A DNA stretch of 33,270 bases, from NCBI GenBank assembly GCA_015063445.1, contig SVUD01000019.1:1-33270 (forward strand), read 5' to 3'. Each line of letters starts with the position of its first letter. Position 1 is the first letter of the stretch. Position numbers and translations under genes: made by a program. This stretch comes from Oscillospiraceae bacterium. GTDB lineage: Bacteria > Bacillota_A > Clostridia > Oscillospirales > CAG-272. This document shows, piece after piece, positions 25,660 through 32,127 of the stretch. A model generated the notes under the pieces. The model worked only from the letters and a program-made list of their open reading frames with translations, made no database searches and was not told the origin of the DNA.

Positions 25660-25670
25660 AGGAGGATTTT

Positions 25671-26024
25671 ATGAAAAAATTAGAGTTTGATATTTATATT
25701 GGCTCAGGTATGATTATAGGACAAGTCGATAATATCGTTGCTATTGTAGAACCAAAATTCTTTGTGCCACACGGACAATACTACCTAAACGGTTTAGAAA
25801 AACAAAATGGAATTGAATGTTTCACGAGAATATATGATTTGGGAACATATATCGCTGATTGGATTGATTTTGTCGAAGATGAAAGCAAAATAAGTGCAAC
25901 CGTTCACTTAAATATACTTTCATTAAAAAAGGTTTTTAATGGCAAAGAAATTGTTTCTGTCATAGATAAAATCGGAAACAATAAGAAATACCCAATTATT
26001 CGCAATTTTACCGAATTAGATTAA
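25671..26024 (+). CDS. hypothetical protein, first gene of the island
   Basis: A 117-residue soluble protein with no family that I recognise. It begins MKKLEFDIYIGSGMIIGQVD, has alternating hydrophobic strands and few cysteines, and ends in IRNFTELD; an alpha/beta fold is likely. AGGAGG lies six bases before the ATG, directly after the attenuator tract. It is the promoter-proximal gene of a five-gene run with gaps of about 11-14 bases. Base composition is clearly more AT-rich than in the flanking metabolic genes. Confidence 0.7.
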   Translation: MKKLEFDIYIGSGMIIGQVDNIVAIVEPKFFVPHGQYYLNGLEKQNGIECFTRIYDLGTYIADWIDFVEDESKISATVHLNILSLKKVFNGKEIVSVIDKIGNNKKYPIIRNFTELD

Positions 26025-26038
26025 AGGAGATAATTGCT

Positions 26039-26950
26039 ATGGGATTTTTATTGGGCTTGATAATGTTTTTTATATGTCATACAGTTGCGAATATCTTTAC
26101 GAATAATCTGTATTGTTACATTCAAGAGGAAAAAGCCGATGATGTAAACAGGTACGCAATGAAACAATATTTAACAAAGACAATCATAAGCTTTGTAGTT
26201 TATATTGCAATATTTATAGTTGCGATAACCGTCGAGGCGTTTTCAGAACACACCGCCGCAATTTTGATAGGAAATGGAATCGGTTTTATTACTGCCATTA
26301 TCCATTTTAAATTAATGGCAGATGAAAATTATATAAAACAAAGGGCAAAAAATGAGTGGAACTCGTGGAATTATATGTCTTTTGAGGAGAAGAGAGAGAA
26401 ACTCAAAAAGCAACAAGAGGCAAACACCGAAAATACATATCTAAAAACGCCTACAACGTATCAAACAAAAAAATCACTTCACCATATAGATGATGACGAT
26501 TACGAGGAATCTTTTACTGAAAGTCAAAGTTATGTTGAACTAATAACTGAATATTTTGAGGCTGAAAAGGAATTAGAAACAAATATTGACATTGCACCTA
26601 ACGGTGATGAAATTATAACGGTTAATTATCAAATTAATTACCTTTGGACTTTGTATATAAAAATAGATGAAGATAAAGAAATGATAAAAATTTATACACC
26701 ATTTTTCAATGTTGCTCCTTCAAAACGAAATGATATTTATGAAGTTTTGAACGAATGGAATCGCAAATTTTTCTTTATTAAATTCTCTTTTGAAAATACC
26801 GCAATCGGACCATTTGTAATAGCAGCAAACGATGTCCCTTTAACCGCTAAAGCTTCGATAGGGAAATTTGTGTTTAATATTGCTGATGAATTTATTAGAA
26901 CGATTGATGATCAATTTGGAAAGATTCCCAAAGACATAATTAGATTATGA
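26039..26950 (+). CDS. membrane-anchored YbjN-like domain protein
   Basis: A 303-residue protein. Three hydrophobic segments (about residues 1-20, 46-69 and 73-94) anchor it. A charged, low-complexity linker with KREKLKKQQEANTENT and acidic DDDDYEES follows (about 110-165). The C-terminal 135 residues form a domain like YbjN/T3SS-chaperone-fold sensors: alternating strands PNGDEIITVNYQINYLWTLY and the EVLNEWNRKFFFIKFSF segment. AAAGGAGA lies before the start. The domain is paralogous in layout to the next gene. YbjN-like proteins are reported as modulators of protein stability or stress, but no function is established for this version. Confidence 0.65.
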   Translation: MGFLLGLIMFFICHTVANIFTNNLYCYIQEEKADDVNRYAMKQYLTKTIISFVVYIAIFIVAITVEAFSEHTAAILIGNGIGFITAIIHFKLMADENYIKQRAKNEWNSWNYMSFEEKREKLKKQQEANTENTYLKTPTTYQTKKSLHHIDDDDYEESFTESQSYVELITEYFEAEKELETNIDIAPNGDEIITVNYQINYLWTLYIKIDEDKEMIKIYTPFFNVAPSKRNDIYEVLNEWNRKFFFIKFSFENTAIGPFVIAANDVPLTAKASIGKFVFNIADEFIRTIDDQFGKIPKDIIRL

Positions 26951-26963
26951 GGAGATTGTTTTA

Positions 26964-27422
26964 ATGCAAAGTTTGGAAATCATAAAAAACTTTCTTGATA
27001 AAAAAGATATAAAAAACAGTATCGAATCCCTGCCGAACGGAGATTCCGTTTTAACATTAGAATGTAAAGGAGAATTATTTGAGTGGGGAATTTGTGTTGA
27101 AGAACCTGTTGGAAACGGAAAACAAGTACGCTTGTATGCTATCGTAACTACAACCTGTAAGGAAGCTAAATACAATGTTTGCAGAATTATCAACGGTTAT
27201 AACAAAAAATATGACTATGTAAAGTTCTTTTATCAAGAATCTGAACAAGGAGAATTTGTTTTTGCTTCATATAGCATACCATCATTAGAGTCTGGGTTGC
27301 CGTATTTCTTCGGGAAAGTCTTAAAGGAGTTTGTTTCTGTGTTGGATGATGTTATCTGTTCTATTCCTATGGCTGTTTTCAACGGACAAGTTAAGTCGTG
27401 GTATTTTTCCGACAATGATTAA
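26964..27422 (+). CDS. YbjN-like soluble protein
   Basis: A 152-residue soluble protein resembling the C-terminal domain of the preceding gene. Both have a start like LPNGD/APNGDE followed by beta strands, then an R/KYNVCRIINGYNKKYDYVKFF or NDIYEVLNEWNRKFFFIKF helix-strand block, and a hydrophobic helix before a -VLDDVICSIP / TIDDQFGKIP end. The shared order suggests a tandem duplication with loss or gain of the membrane part. GAGGAG precedes the ATG; the gap to the gene before is 13 bases. Function unknown. Confidence 0.65.
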   Translation: MQSLEIIKNFLDKKDIKNSIESLPNGDSVLTLECKGELFEWGICVEEPVGNGKQVRLYAIVTTTCKEAKYNVCRIINGYNKKYDYVKFFYQESEQGEFVFASYSIPSLESGLPYFFGKVLKEFVSVLDDVICSIPMAVFNGQVKSWYFSDND

Positions 27423-27434
27423 GGAGAACAGACA

Positions 27435-27887
27435 ATGAAAAATATGCCTAAAGGTAAACTACTAATAATTATTTTTTCAATTGTTTTGATCCTTGTGATA
27501 GCAATTACAATTCCGTTAAGTTTTATAAAAAAAGAACCTGATAAGCAGTTAATAACACTAAAGAAAGCAAACTTTGAAACCTATTTTAATGTAGAAACCT
27601 CATTTTCTCAAATTAATGAGTCTGCACAGATAAAATATTCAATAACTCCCAATCACGATTATGCTGCCGAATCTCAATCCAGTCAAACAATTAAAGTTAC
27701 CCTTGCGGTTGCTTTTTATAAATATTCAAGCACAAGTGGAACACCAATCAAAACTGAATATATACATATCAATTTGCAAAAAGTGAAGAGTTTTGAAAGA
27801 ACAAGTAGCGGTACTGTAGATGTGCCCGAAAACGCTAAGGGATACAAAATATATGTTTCTTATGCAAACGGAACAATTTATGCTTGA
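27435..27887 (+). CDS. single-pass exported protein, unknown
   Basis: A 150-residue protein with a short basic head (KNMPKGK) and one long hydrophobic helix (about residues 8-30) that serves as a signal anchor. The rest (about 35-150) is Ser/Thr/Asn-rich and beta-like with no cysteines, as expected for an extracytoplasmic domain; it ends YKIYVSYANGTIYA. AAGGAG lies before the start. No family is recognised. It may form an envelope complex with the membrane-anchored YbjN-like protein and the downstream lipoprotein, which is inferred from the operon alone. Confidence 0.6.
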   Translation: MKNMPKGKLLIIIFSIVLILVIAITIPLSFIKKEPDKQLITLKKANFETYFNVETSFSQINESAQIKYSITPNHDYAAESQSSQTIKVTLAVAFYKYSSTSGTPIKTEYIHINLQKVKSFERTSSGTVDVPENAKGYKIYVSYANGTIYA

Positions 27888-27898
27888 AGGAGTGAATA

Positions 27899-28369
27899 AT
27901 GAAAAAGTATTTTAATAAGATAATTAGCATTGTGATAATTGTAGTTATTTGTTTTTCCTTTGCATCTTGCCAAAATGAAAAAAAGCAAAATGAAACTGAA
28001 GTACCAAAAGAACTTGAACACTCTCTGGTGGGTATTTGGAATACCGATTCATATACAGTACAATCAGCTATTACTGAAGAACTTGCAAAGGAAATGAAGG
28101 ACGATTGGCTTAACACAGAAACCTTTTTTAGAATTACCGATACGATGTTGCTTTATGTAGATGACAAGTATAACAATACTTGGCCAGCATATACATTGTC
28201 CATTGATGAAGAACTTGATGGAAATCGAATGAAAGTAAGCGCTAACGGTGATCCGCGATATGTTAAAATGACATTATATTGGGATGTTGATAATGATAAA
28301 TTAACGTGTCTGTATACAAATAATGCCGCGGTTGTCATAGTTGAATTATCAAAGGCAAAAAGTAATTAA
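27899..28369 (+). CDS. putative lipoprotein of the island operon
   Basis: A 156-residue protein with a lipoprotein signal: basic head, hydrophobic core and lipobox FSFASC, giving a lipid-bearing cysteine at about residue 24. A Lys/Glu-rich linker is followed by a small domain with LVGIWNTDSY at its start. This GxW-type start and the later strand pattern (YTLSIDEELDGNRMKV, YVKMTLYWDVDNDKLTCLY) resemble small lipocalin-like lipoproteins. GAAGGAG precedes the start. It is the last gene of the operon, ending ten bases before a strong terminator. Ligand unknown. Confidence 0.65.
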   Translation: MKKYFNKIISIVIIVVICFSFASCQNEKKQNETEVPKELEHSLVGIWNTDSYTVQSAITEELAKEMKDDWLNTETFFRITDTMLLYVDDKYNNTWPAYTLSIDEELDGNRMKVSANGDPRYVKMTLYWDVDNDKLTCLYTNNAAVVIVELSKAKSN

Positions 28370-28378
28370 TAGTGTTCT

Positions 28379-28415
28379 AAAATGCCGACAGTGGATAATC
28401 CACTGTCGGCATTTT
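28379..28415. terminator. very strong terminator hairpin after the island operon
   Basis: A perfect 17-base-pair stem (28379-28395 with 28399-28415), with core GCCGACAGTGG and a 3-base loop. It begins in an A run and ends in a T run, so it can act both ways. Confidence 0.92.
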
Positions 28416-28634
28416 AATTGATATAGATTAAAATCACAGAGCTTTTCATTCTCTGTGCTGTGTGTTGTGGGCGTTTTTTGTTCTCACGGGAGTTCAAATC
28501 CTTTCAGTATTGGAAAATACCCATTTTTCATCTACAAAATCGAACTAAAATATTTCGCCCGAAAAAAGCAAAAAAGCCTTGAAAAATCAAGGCTTTTTGC
28601 GGCGATATCTTTTTTATCGCCCTTTAATGTGTAT
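28416..28634. other. non-coding stretch with further hairpins
   Basis: No gene was seen. It holds CACAGAG..CTCTGTG (28435-28457), a terminator-like AAAAAGCCTTG..CAAGGCTTTTT (about 28570-28597) and GGCGATA..TATCGCC (28601-28621). The last contains the right arm of the 15-bp inverted repeat. Confidence 0.6.
28605..28619. repeat. 15-bp inverted repeat, right arm
   Basis: ATATCTTTTTTATCG is the exact reverse complement of 25357-25371. Here it lies within a self-complementary hairpin (28601-28621). Confidence 0.7.
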
Positions 28635-28637
28635 GGA

Positions 28638-28882
28638 CTTGAACCCACGTACCAAATCACGCCGAAAGGCGTGTATATCATCAATGCGAAGCATTGCATA
28701 TCATCAAGATGCAATCTTGTATATCATCATTGCGAAAGAGGATGCAGCCTGCGGCTGATGATATACTCGCCTTGTCGAGATATACTCGGCAAGGCGGATG
28801 AGATACACGCTAATGCGTGATGATATGCCATTGCTTTCGCAATGGATAAAAAAATTCGACAAGACGAAACTTGTCGAATTTT
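28638..28882. repeat. 245-bp modular hairpin repeat, right copy
   Basis: 242 of 245 bases match 25101-25345. The differences are one in the AAGATGCAATCTT hairpin, which is perfect here, and two in the loop of the terminal hairpin. The T-arm-like stretch GGACTTGAACCCACG at 28635-28649 recurs exactly in the adjacent tRNA-Trp gene at 28898-28912. Confidence 0.92.
28848..28882 (-). terminator. terminator of the tRNA operon, formed by the end of the repeat
   Basis: AATTCGACAAG (28853-28863) and CTTGTCGAATT (28870-28880) form an 11-base-pair stem with flanking A and T runs. Read leftward it ends in seven U residues, directly after the tRNA-Trp CCA end. Confidence 0.75.
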
Positions 28883-28883
28883 T

Positions 28884-28959
28884 TGGCAGGGGCAGAAGGA
28901 CTTGAACCCACGACCCATGGTTTTGGAGACCAGTACTCTACCAACTGAGCTATACCCCT
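28884..28959 (-). tRNA. tRNA-Trp (anticodon CCA)
   Basis: A 76-base gene with encoded CCA (28884-28886). The acceptor stem pairs AGGGGTA with TGCCCCT and the discriminator is G. The D arm has GCTCAGTTGGTAGAGT. The anticodon loop CTCCAAA gives CCA. The T arm GTGGG-TTCAAGT-CCTTC has a U-U mismatch and a G-U pair, so it is weaker than usual. It lies six bases downstream of tRNA-Leu on the same strand. Confidence 0.92.
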
Positions 28960-28965
28960 GTATAT

Positions 28966-29049
28966 TGGTGCGGGAGACGGGAATTGAACCCGTACGGTAA
29001 AACCACACGCCCCTCAAACGTGCGCGTCTGCCAGTTCCGCCACTCCCGC
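28966..29049 (-). tRNA. tRNA-Leu (anticodon GAG)
   Basis: An 84-base class II tRNA with encoded CCA. The acceptor stem is GCGGGAG/CTCCCGC. The anticodon loop TTGAGGG reads GAG, for CUC/CUU codons. A long variable arm (TGGTTTTACCG) and the T arm ACGGGTTCAATTCCCGT are present. It is first in a two-tRNA transcript with tRNA-Trp. Confidence 0.95.
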
Positions 29050-29154
29050 AGAACGTTAAATAGTATAGCATATTTAAACCGCACTGTCAATAGTTTTTAG
29101 AAATATTTTGTTGATTTTTTTCTTTTTTCGCAACTTATATATTCATAAATTCGG

Positions 29155-29187
29155 TTGACAAAATATTTTATTAGTGTTATACTAATA
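29155..29187 (+). promoter_or_regulatory. promoter of the MATE operon with palindrome over the -10
   Basis: TTGACA (29155-29160), 17 bases, TATACT (29178-29183). The palindrome TATTAGT-GTTAT-ACTAATA (29169-29187) covers spacer and -10, a repressor-site layout. It also shows that the in-frame start within the -35 is not real. Confidence 0.85.
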
Positions 29188-29208
29188 TCTACAATAATAG
29201 GAGTAAAT

Positions 29209-30567
29209 ATGGAAATACAGTTATCAGATCATTTTACTTATAAAAGACTGCTCAGATTTGTTGCGCCATCTATCTTTATGATGATATTCATTTCTATTTA
29301 TGGCGTAATAGACGGTCTTTTCGTTTCACGCTTTGTCGGTAAAACCGCGTTTGCCTCCATAAACCTCGTTATGCCGTTTATAATGATACTCGGCGGTATG
29401 GGATTTATGATAGGAACGGGAGGTACGGCGCTTGTAGCAAAAACGCTTGGAGAGGGTGACAAGGCGCGTGCCAATAGATATTTTACGATGATGGTATATT
29501 TCACCCTTATTTTAGGCGGAATTTTAACCGTTTTCGGAATCGCATTTATGCGACCTATCGCATATTTTCTCGGAGCAACCGACGAGATGATAGGGGATTG
29601 CGTAGTTTACGGAATAACCGTTATAGCATTCACAACGTCGTTTATGCTTCAAAATTTGTTCCAGAGCTTTCTTGTAACTGCAGAAAAGCCAAAGCTCGGA
29701 CTTTGGGCAACAGTTGCGGCAGGCGTTACAAATATCGTTCTTGACGCGCTTTTTGTAGCCGTTTTTGATATGGGAGTTCTCGGAGCAGCGTTCGCTACGG
29801 GTATCAGTCAATGCGTTGGAGCGTTGATACCGCTCATTTACTTTTTTGGAAAAAGCGAATGTATCCTTAAGCTTACAAAAACGAAGCTTGAGCTTCGTCC
29901 TATAGCGAGAGCTTGTACGAACGGCTCATCCGAGCTTATGAATAATATATCTTCTTCGATAGTCAGCATGTTATACAATTTTAAGTTGATGGATATGCTC
30001 GGAGAGAACGGCGTTTCTGCGTATGGCGTTATTATGTACGTTCAGTTTATATTCGTATCAATATTCATAGGCTACGTAATTGGTGCGGCTCCGATAATAG
30101 GATACAATTACGGAGCGGGAAATAATCGGGAATTGCAAAACATTTTCAAAAAAAGCACGGTATTTATGACTATATCGGGTGTTACGCTTACGTTAGCGGC
30201 AATATCGCTTGCTTCACCTCTGGCAAAAATATTCGTAGGATATGATAAGGAGCTGTTTGAGCTTACGAAGCATGCGTTTTATCTTTTCTCGGTTTCGTTT
30301 ATTCTGGTCGGCTTGAATATATTTGCATCTAACCTGTTCACGTCGCTCAATAACGGGTTAATATCTGCGGTTATATCCTTTTTAAGAACGCTTGTGTTCC
30401 AGACGATTGCCGTATTGGCTTTACCCGAGCTCATAGGCGCTGACGGAATATGGTATTCGATAGTAATAGCAGAGATTGCCGCATTTATAATATCCGTCAT
30501 TTGCGTTATAGCATACAGAAACAGATATCATTATCTGCCGGAGAAGAGCTTGGCGGAGAAAAATTGA
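29209..30567 (+). CDS. MATE family multidrug/metabolite efflux transporter
   Basis: A 452-residue integral membrane transporter of about 12 helices that exports cationic drugs or metabolites using a Na+ or H+ gradient. Family features are an N-terminal FVAPSIFMMIFISIYGVIDGLFVSRFVG, then IGTGGTALVAKTLGEGDKARANRYF, and the second-half copy GYVIGAAPIIGYNYGAGNNRELQ. The start at 29209 follows AGGAG at optimal spacing and lies downstream of the promoter. It is followed 21 bases later by the isomerase-like gene, so the two are probably cotranscribed. The substrate cannot be assigned. Confidence 0.92.
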   Translation: MEIQLSDHFTYKRLLRFVAPSIFMMIFISIYGVIDGLFVSRFVGKTAFASINLVMPFIMILGGMGFMIGTGGTALVAKTLGEGDKARANRYFTMMVYFTLILGGILTVFGIAFMRPIAYFLGATDEMIGDCVVYGITVIAFTTSFMLQNLFQSFLVTAEKPKLGLWATVAAGVTNIVLDALFVAVFDMGVLGAAFATGISQCVGALIPLIYFFGKSECILKLTKTKLELRPIARACTNGSSELMNNISSSIVSMLYNFKLMDMLGENGVSAYGVIMYVQFIFVSIFIGYVIGAAPIIGYNYGAGNNRELQNIFKKSTVFMTISGVTLTLAAISLASPLAKIFVGYDKELFELTKHAFYLFSVSFILVGLNIFASNLFTSLNNGLISAVISFLRTLVFQTIAVLALPELIGADGIWYSIVIAEIAAFIISVICVIAYRNRYHYLPEKSLAEKN

Positions 30568-30588
30568 TATTTTTTGGAGGTGGTATTA

Positions 30589-31374
30589 ATGAAATTCGGA
30601 ATGCCGAATCTTGTCGAGTGCGAAAATCTTCGCAAGTGCGCAGAGCTTGCAAAAAGTCAAGGACTCGACTTTATCGAAATAAATATGAGCTTTCCAGAGT
30701 ATACACCCGCAAGACTCAACGTAGAAGAAGTAAACTCAATTGCGAGAGAATACGGACTTTTTTATACGATACACGTAGACGAGGCTTTAAATCCCTTTGA
30801 TTTTAATAAAAGTGTTGCCGATTGTTATTTTGGCGTAATGCGTGATACTATTCGTACGGCTAAAAAAATAAACGCTAAAATTCTTAATTTGCATCTGCAG
30901 AAGGGAATTTACGTCACACTTCCCGAAAAGGTCATACTTCTTACCGATGTATACAATGAAGAGTATTTAGCTTCGGTAAGAGCGTTCATCGCTCTGTGCG
31001 AGGAAGAGATAGGAGACTCGGGAATCAAAATATCTATAGAGAATGTGGACAGCAATCCTTTTTCATCTTCACAGCTTACAGCGCTTGAATTGTTTTTAGA
31101 AAGCGAAGCTTTTTGCTTGACTCTCGATACGGGGCATGAATGTAAGCTCAATTATAAGGACAGTCACGTTTTTGAAAAATATCCCGAAAAGCTTCTTCAT
31201 ATGCACCTTCACGATTGTAAATCGGGCAGTCCTCATCTTCCTCTTGGAGTTGGCGAGGTGAATATTGACGGAAAGCTTACTCAGCATAGAGGAGATACAA
31301 CTCTTATAGAGGTAAAAACAGTTAAGGGACTTATCGAGAGCGTTAAATATTTGAATAACAGAGGAATTAAATAA
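30589..31374 (+). CDS. sugar phosphate isomerase/epimerase-type TIM barrel protein
   Basis: A 261-residue protein of the xylose-isomerase-like/AP-endonuclease-2 TIM-barrel superfamily. Strand-end residues expected to bind metal are visible: His in FYTIHVDE, His in ILNLHLQKG, Glu in ISIENVDSNPFS, Asp-x-Gly-His in LTLDTGHECK, the HMHLHDCKSG block and Glu in TTLIEVKT. The actual substrate could be a sugar phosphate or a keto acid; the family is broad. The start at 30589 is preferred because GGAGG (30576-30580) lies before it; an in-frame GTG/ATG five codons upstream overlaps that site. Its stop overlaps the start of the HD gene by one base. Confidence 0.82.
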   Translation: MKFGMPNLVECENLRKCAELAKSQGLDFIEINMSFPEYTPARLNVEEVNSIAREYGLFYTIHVDEALNPFDFNKSVADCYFGVMRDTIRTAKKINAKILNLHLQKGIYVTLPEKVILLTDVYNEEYLASVRAFIALCEEEIGDSGIKISIENVDSNPFSSSQLTALELFLESEAFCLTLDTGHECKLNYKDSHVFEKYPEKLLHMHLHDCKSGSPHLPLGVGEVNIDGKLTQHRGDTTLIEVKTVKGLIESVKYLNNRGIK

Positions 31375-31961
31375 TGACAAATAAGGAAAGATTTATTGAA
31401 ATTTACAACAAATATATAAAAAGAGACGGAGCTGATAAGCTTCTCGATTATCTTTTGAAATCAGACTTTTTCACAGCCCCCGCAAGCGCAAGATTTCATT
31501 CTTCCTATGAAGGAGGCCTCTGCGATCACTCGCTTAACGTTTACGATTGTCTCAAGGGATATCTTGAGTCGGATAGAGCAAAGGAGAAGTACGGCTTTGC
31601 ATATTCGGATGAAAGCATTGCCATAGTAGCTCTTTTGCACGACCTTTGCAAGATAGCGGTATATAAGAAAGGATTTCGTAACGTAAAGGACGAGAGCGGA
31701 GCTTGGAAGAGAGTTGATACCTTTGAATACGATGATCAGCTTCCTTACGGTCACGGAGAAAAGAGCGTTTATATAATCACGGGTTATATGCGTCTTACGA
31801 GAGAGGAAGCGTTTGCTATCCGTTATCATATGGGTTATTCATCTGAAAGAGAAGACCCGAGAAACGTTTCTCAGGCATTTGAAATGTTCCCGCTTGCATT
31901 TGCTACTCACGTAGCGGATAGCGAGGCAACGTACTTTATCGAGGGAACTCCTAAAAAGTAA
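31374..31961 (+). CDS. HD-domain metal-dependent phosphohydrolase
   Basis: A 195-residue cytoplasmic protein with an HD fold. The metal ligands are visible as His in GGLCDHSLNVYDCL, the His-Asp pair in ALLHDLCKIAVYKKG, His in RYHMGYS and the late Asp in THVADSEATY. It is overlapped by the isomerase-like gene (TAATG), so it is translationally coupled to it. Related single-domain HD proteins hydrolyse nucleotides or unknown phosphates; the substrate is not known here. Confidence 0.82.
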   Translation: MTNKERFIEIYNKYIKRDGADKLLDYLLKSDFFTAPASARFHSSYEGGLCDHSLNVYDCLKGYLESDRAKEKYGFAYSDESIAIVALLHDLCKIAVYKKGFRNVKDESGAWKRVDTFEYDDQLPYGHGEKSVYIITGYMRLTREEAFAIRYHMGYSSEREDPRNVSQAFEMFPLAFATHVADSEATYFIEGTPKK

Positions 31962-32010
31962 TTAAGCGATATTTTAATAATAGTATCTAAAAAATCAAAA
32001 AAACGCAATA

Positions 32011-32045
32011 AAAAACAGGGCAGTTCGGAAACGAACTGCCCTTAA
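32011..32045. terminator. hairpin between the HD gene and the hydrogenase gene
   Basis: GGGCAGTTCG (32018-32027) pairs with CGAACTGCCC (32032-32041) around a GAAA loop. On the minus strand TGTTTTTTATT follows, so it mainly ends the hydrogenase transcript. Confidence 0.85.
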
Positions 32046-32127
32046 AATATTATTATGTAATTGTTGTTGAAAATTGAATTGAAAGCTCAAACGCTGAAAA
32101 ATCAATTTTCAAGCTTCAATTATCGAA

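Noticed and set aside
28480..28530. Second T-arm-like sequence (GGGAGTTCAAATCC) as a tRNA remnant
   Set aside because: The stem does not pair properly and no acceptor or anticodon arm could be found around it.
25498..28532. 13-base match TACCCATTTTTC region in the leader and near 28520
   Set aside because: Too short and AT-rich to separate from chance.
28727..29071. Minus-strand reading frame of 114 codons
   Set aside because: It runs through both tRNA genes and the hairpin repeat; its peptide is simply the translation of tRNA and repeat sequence.
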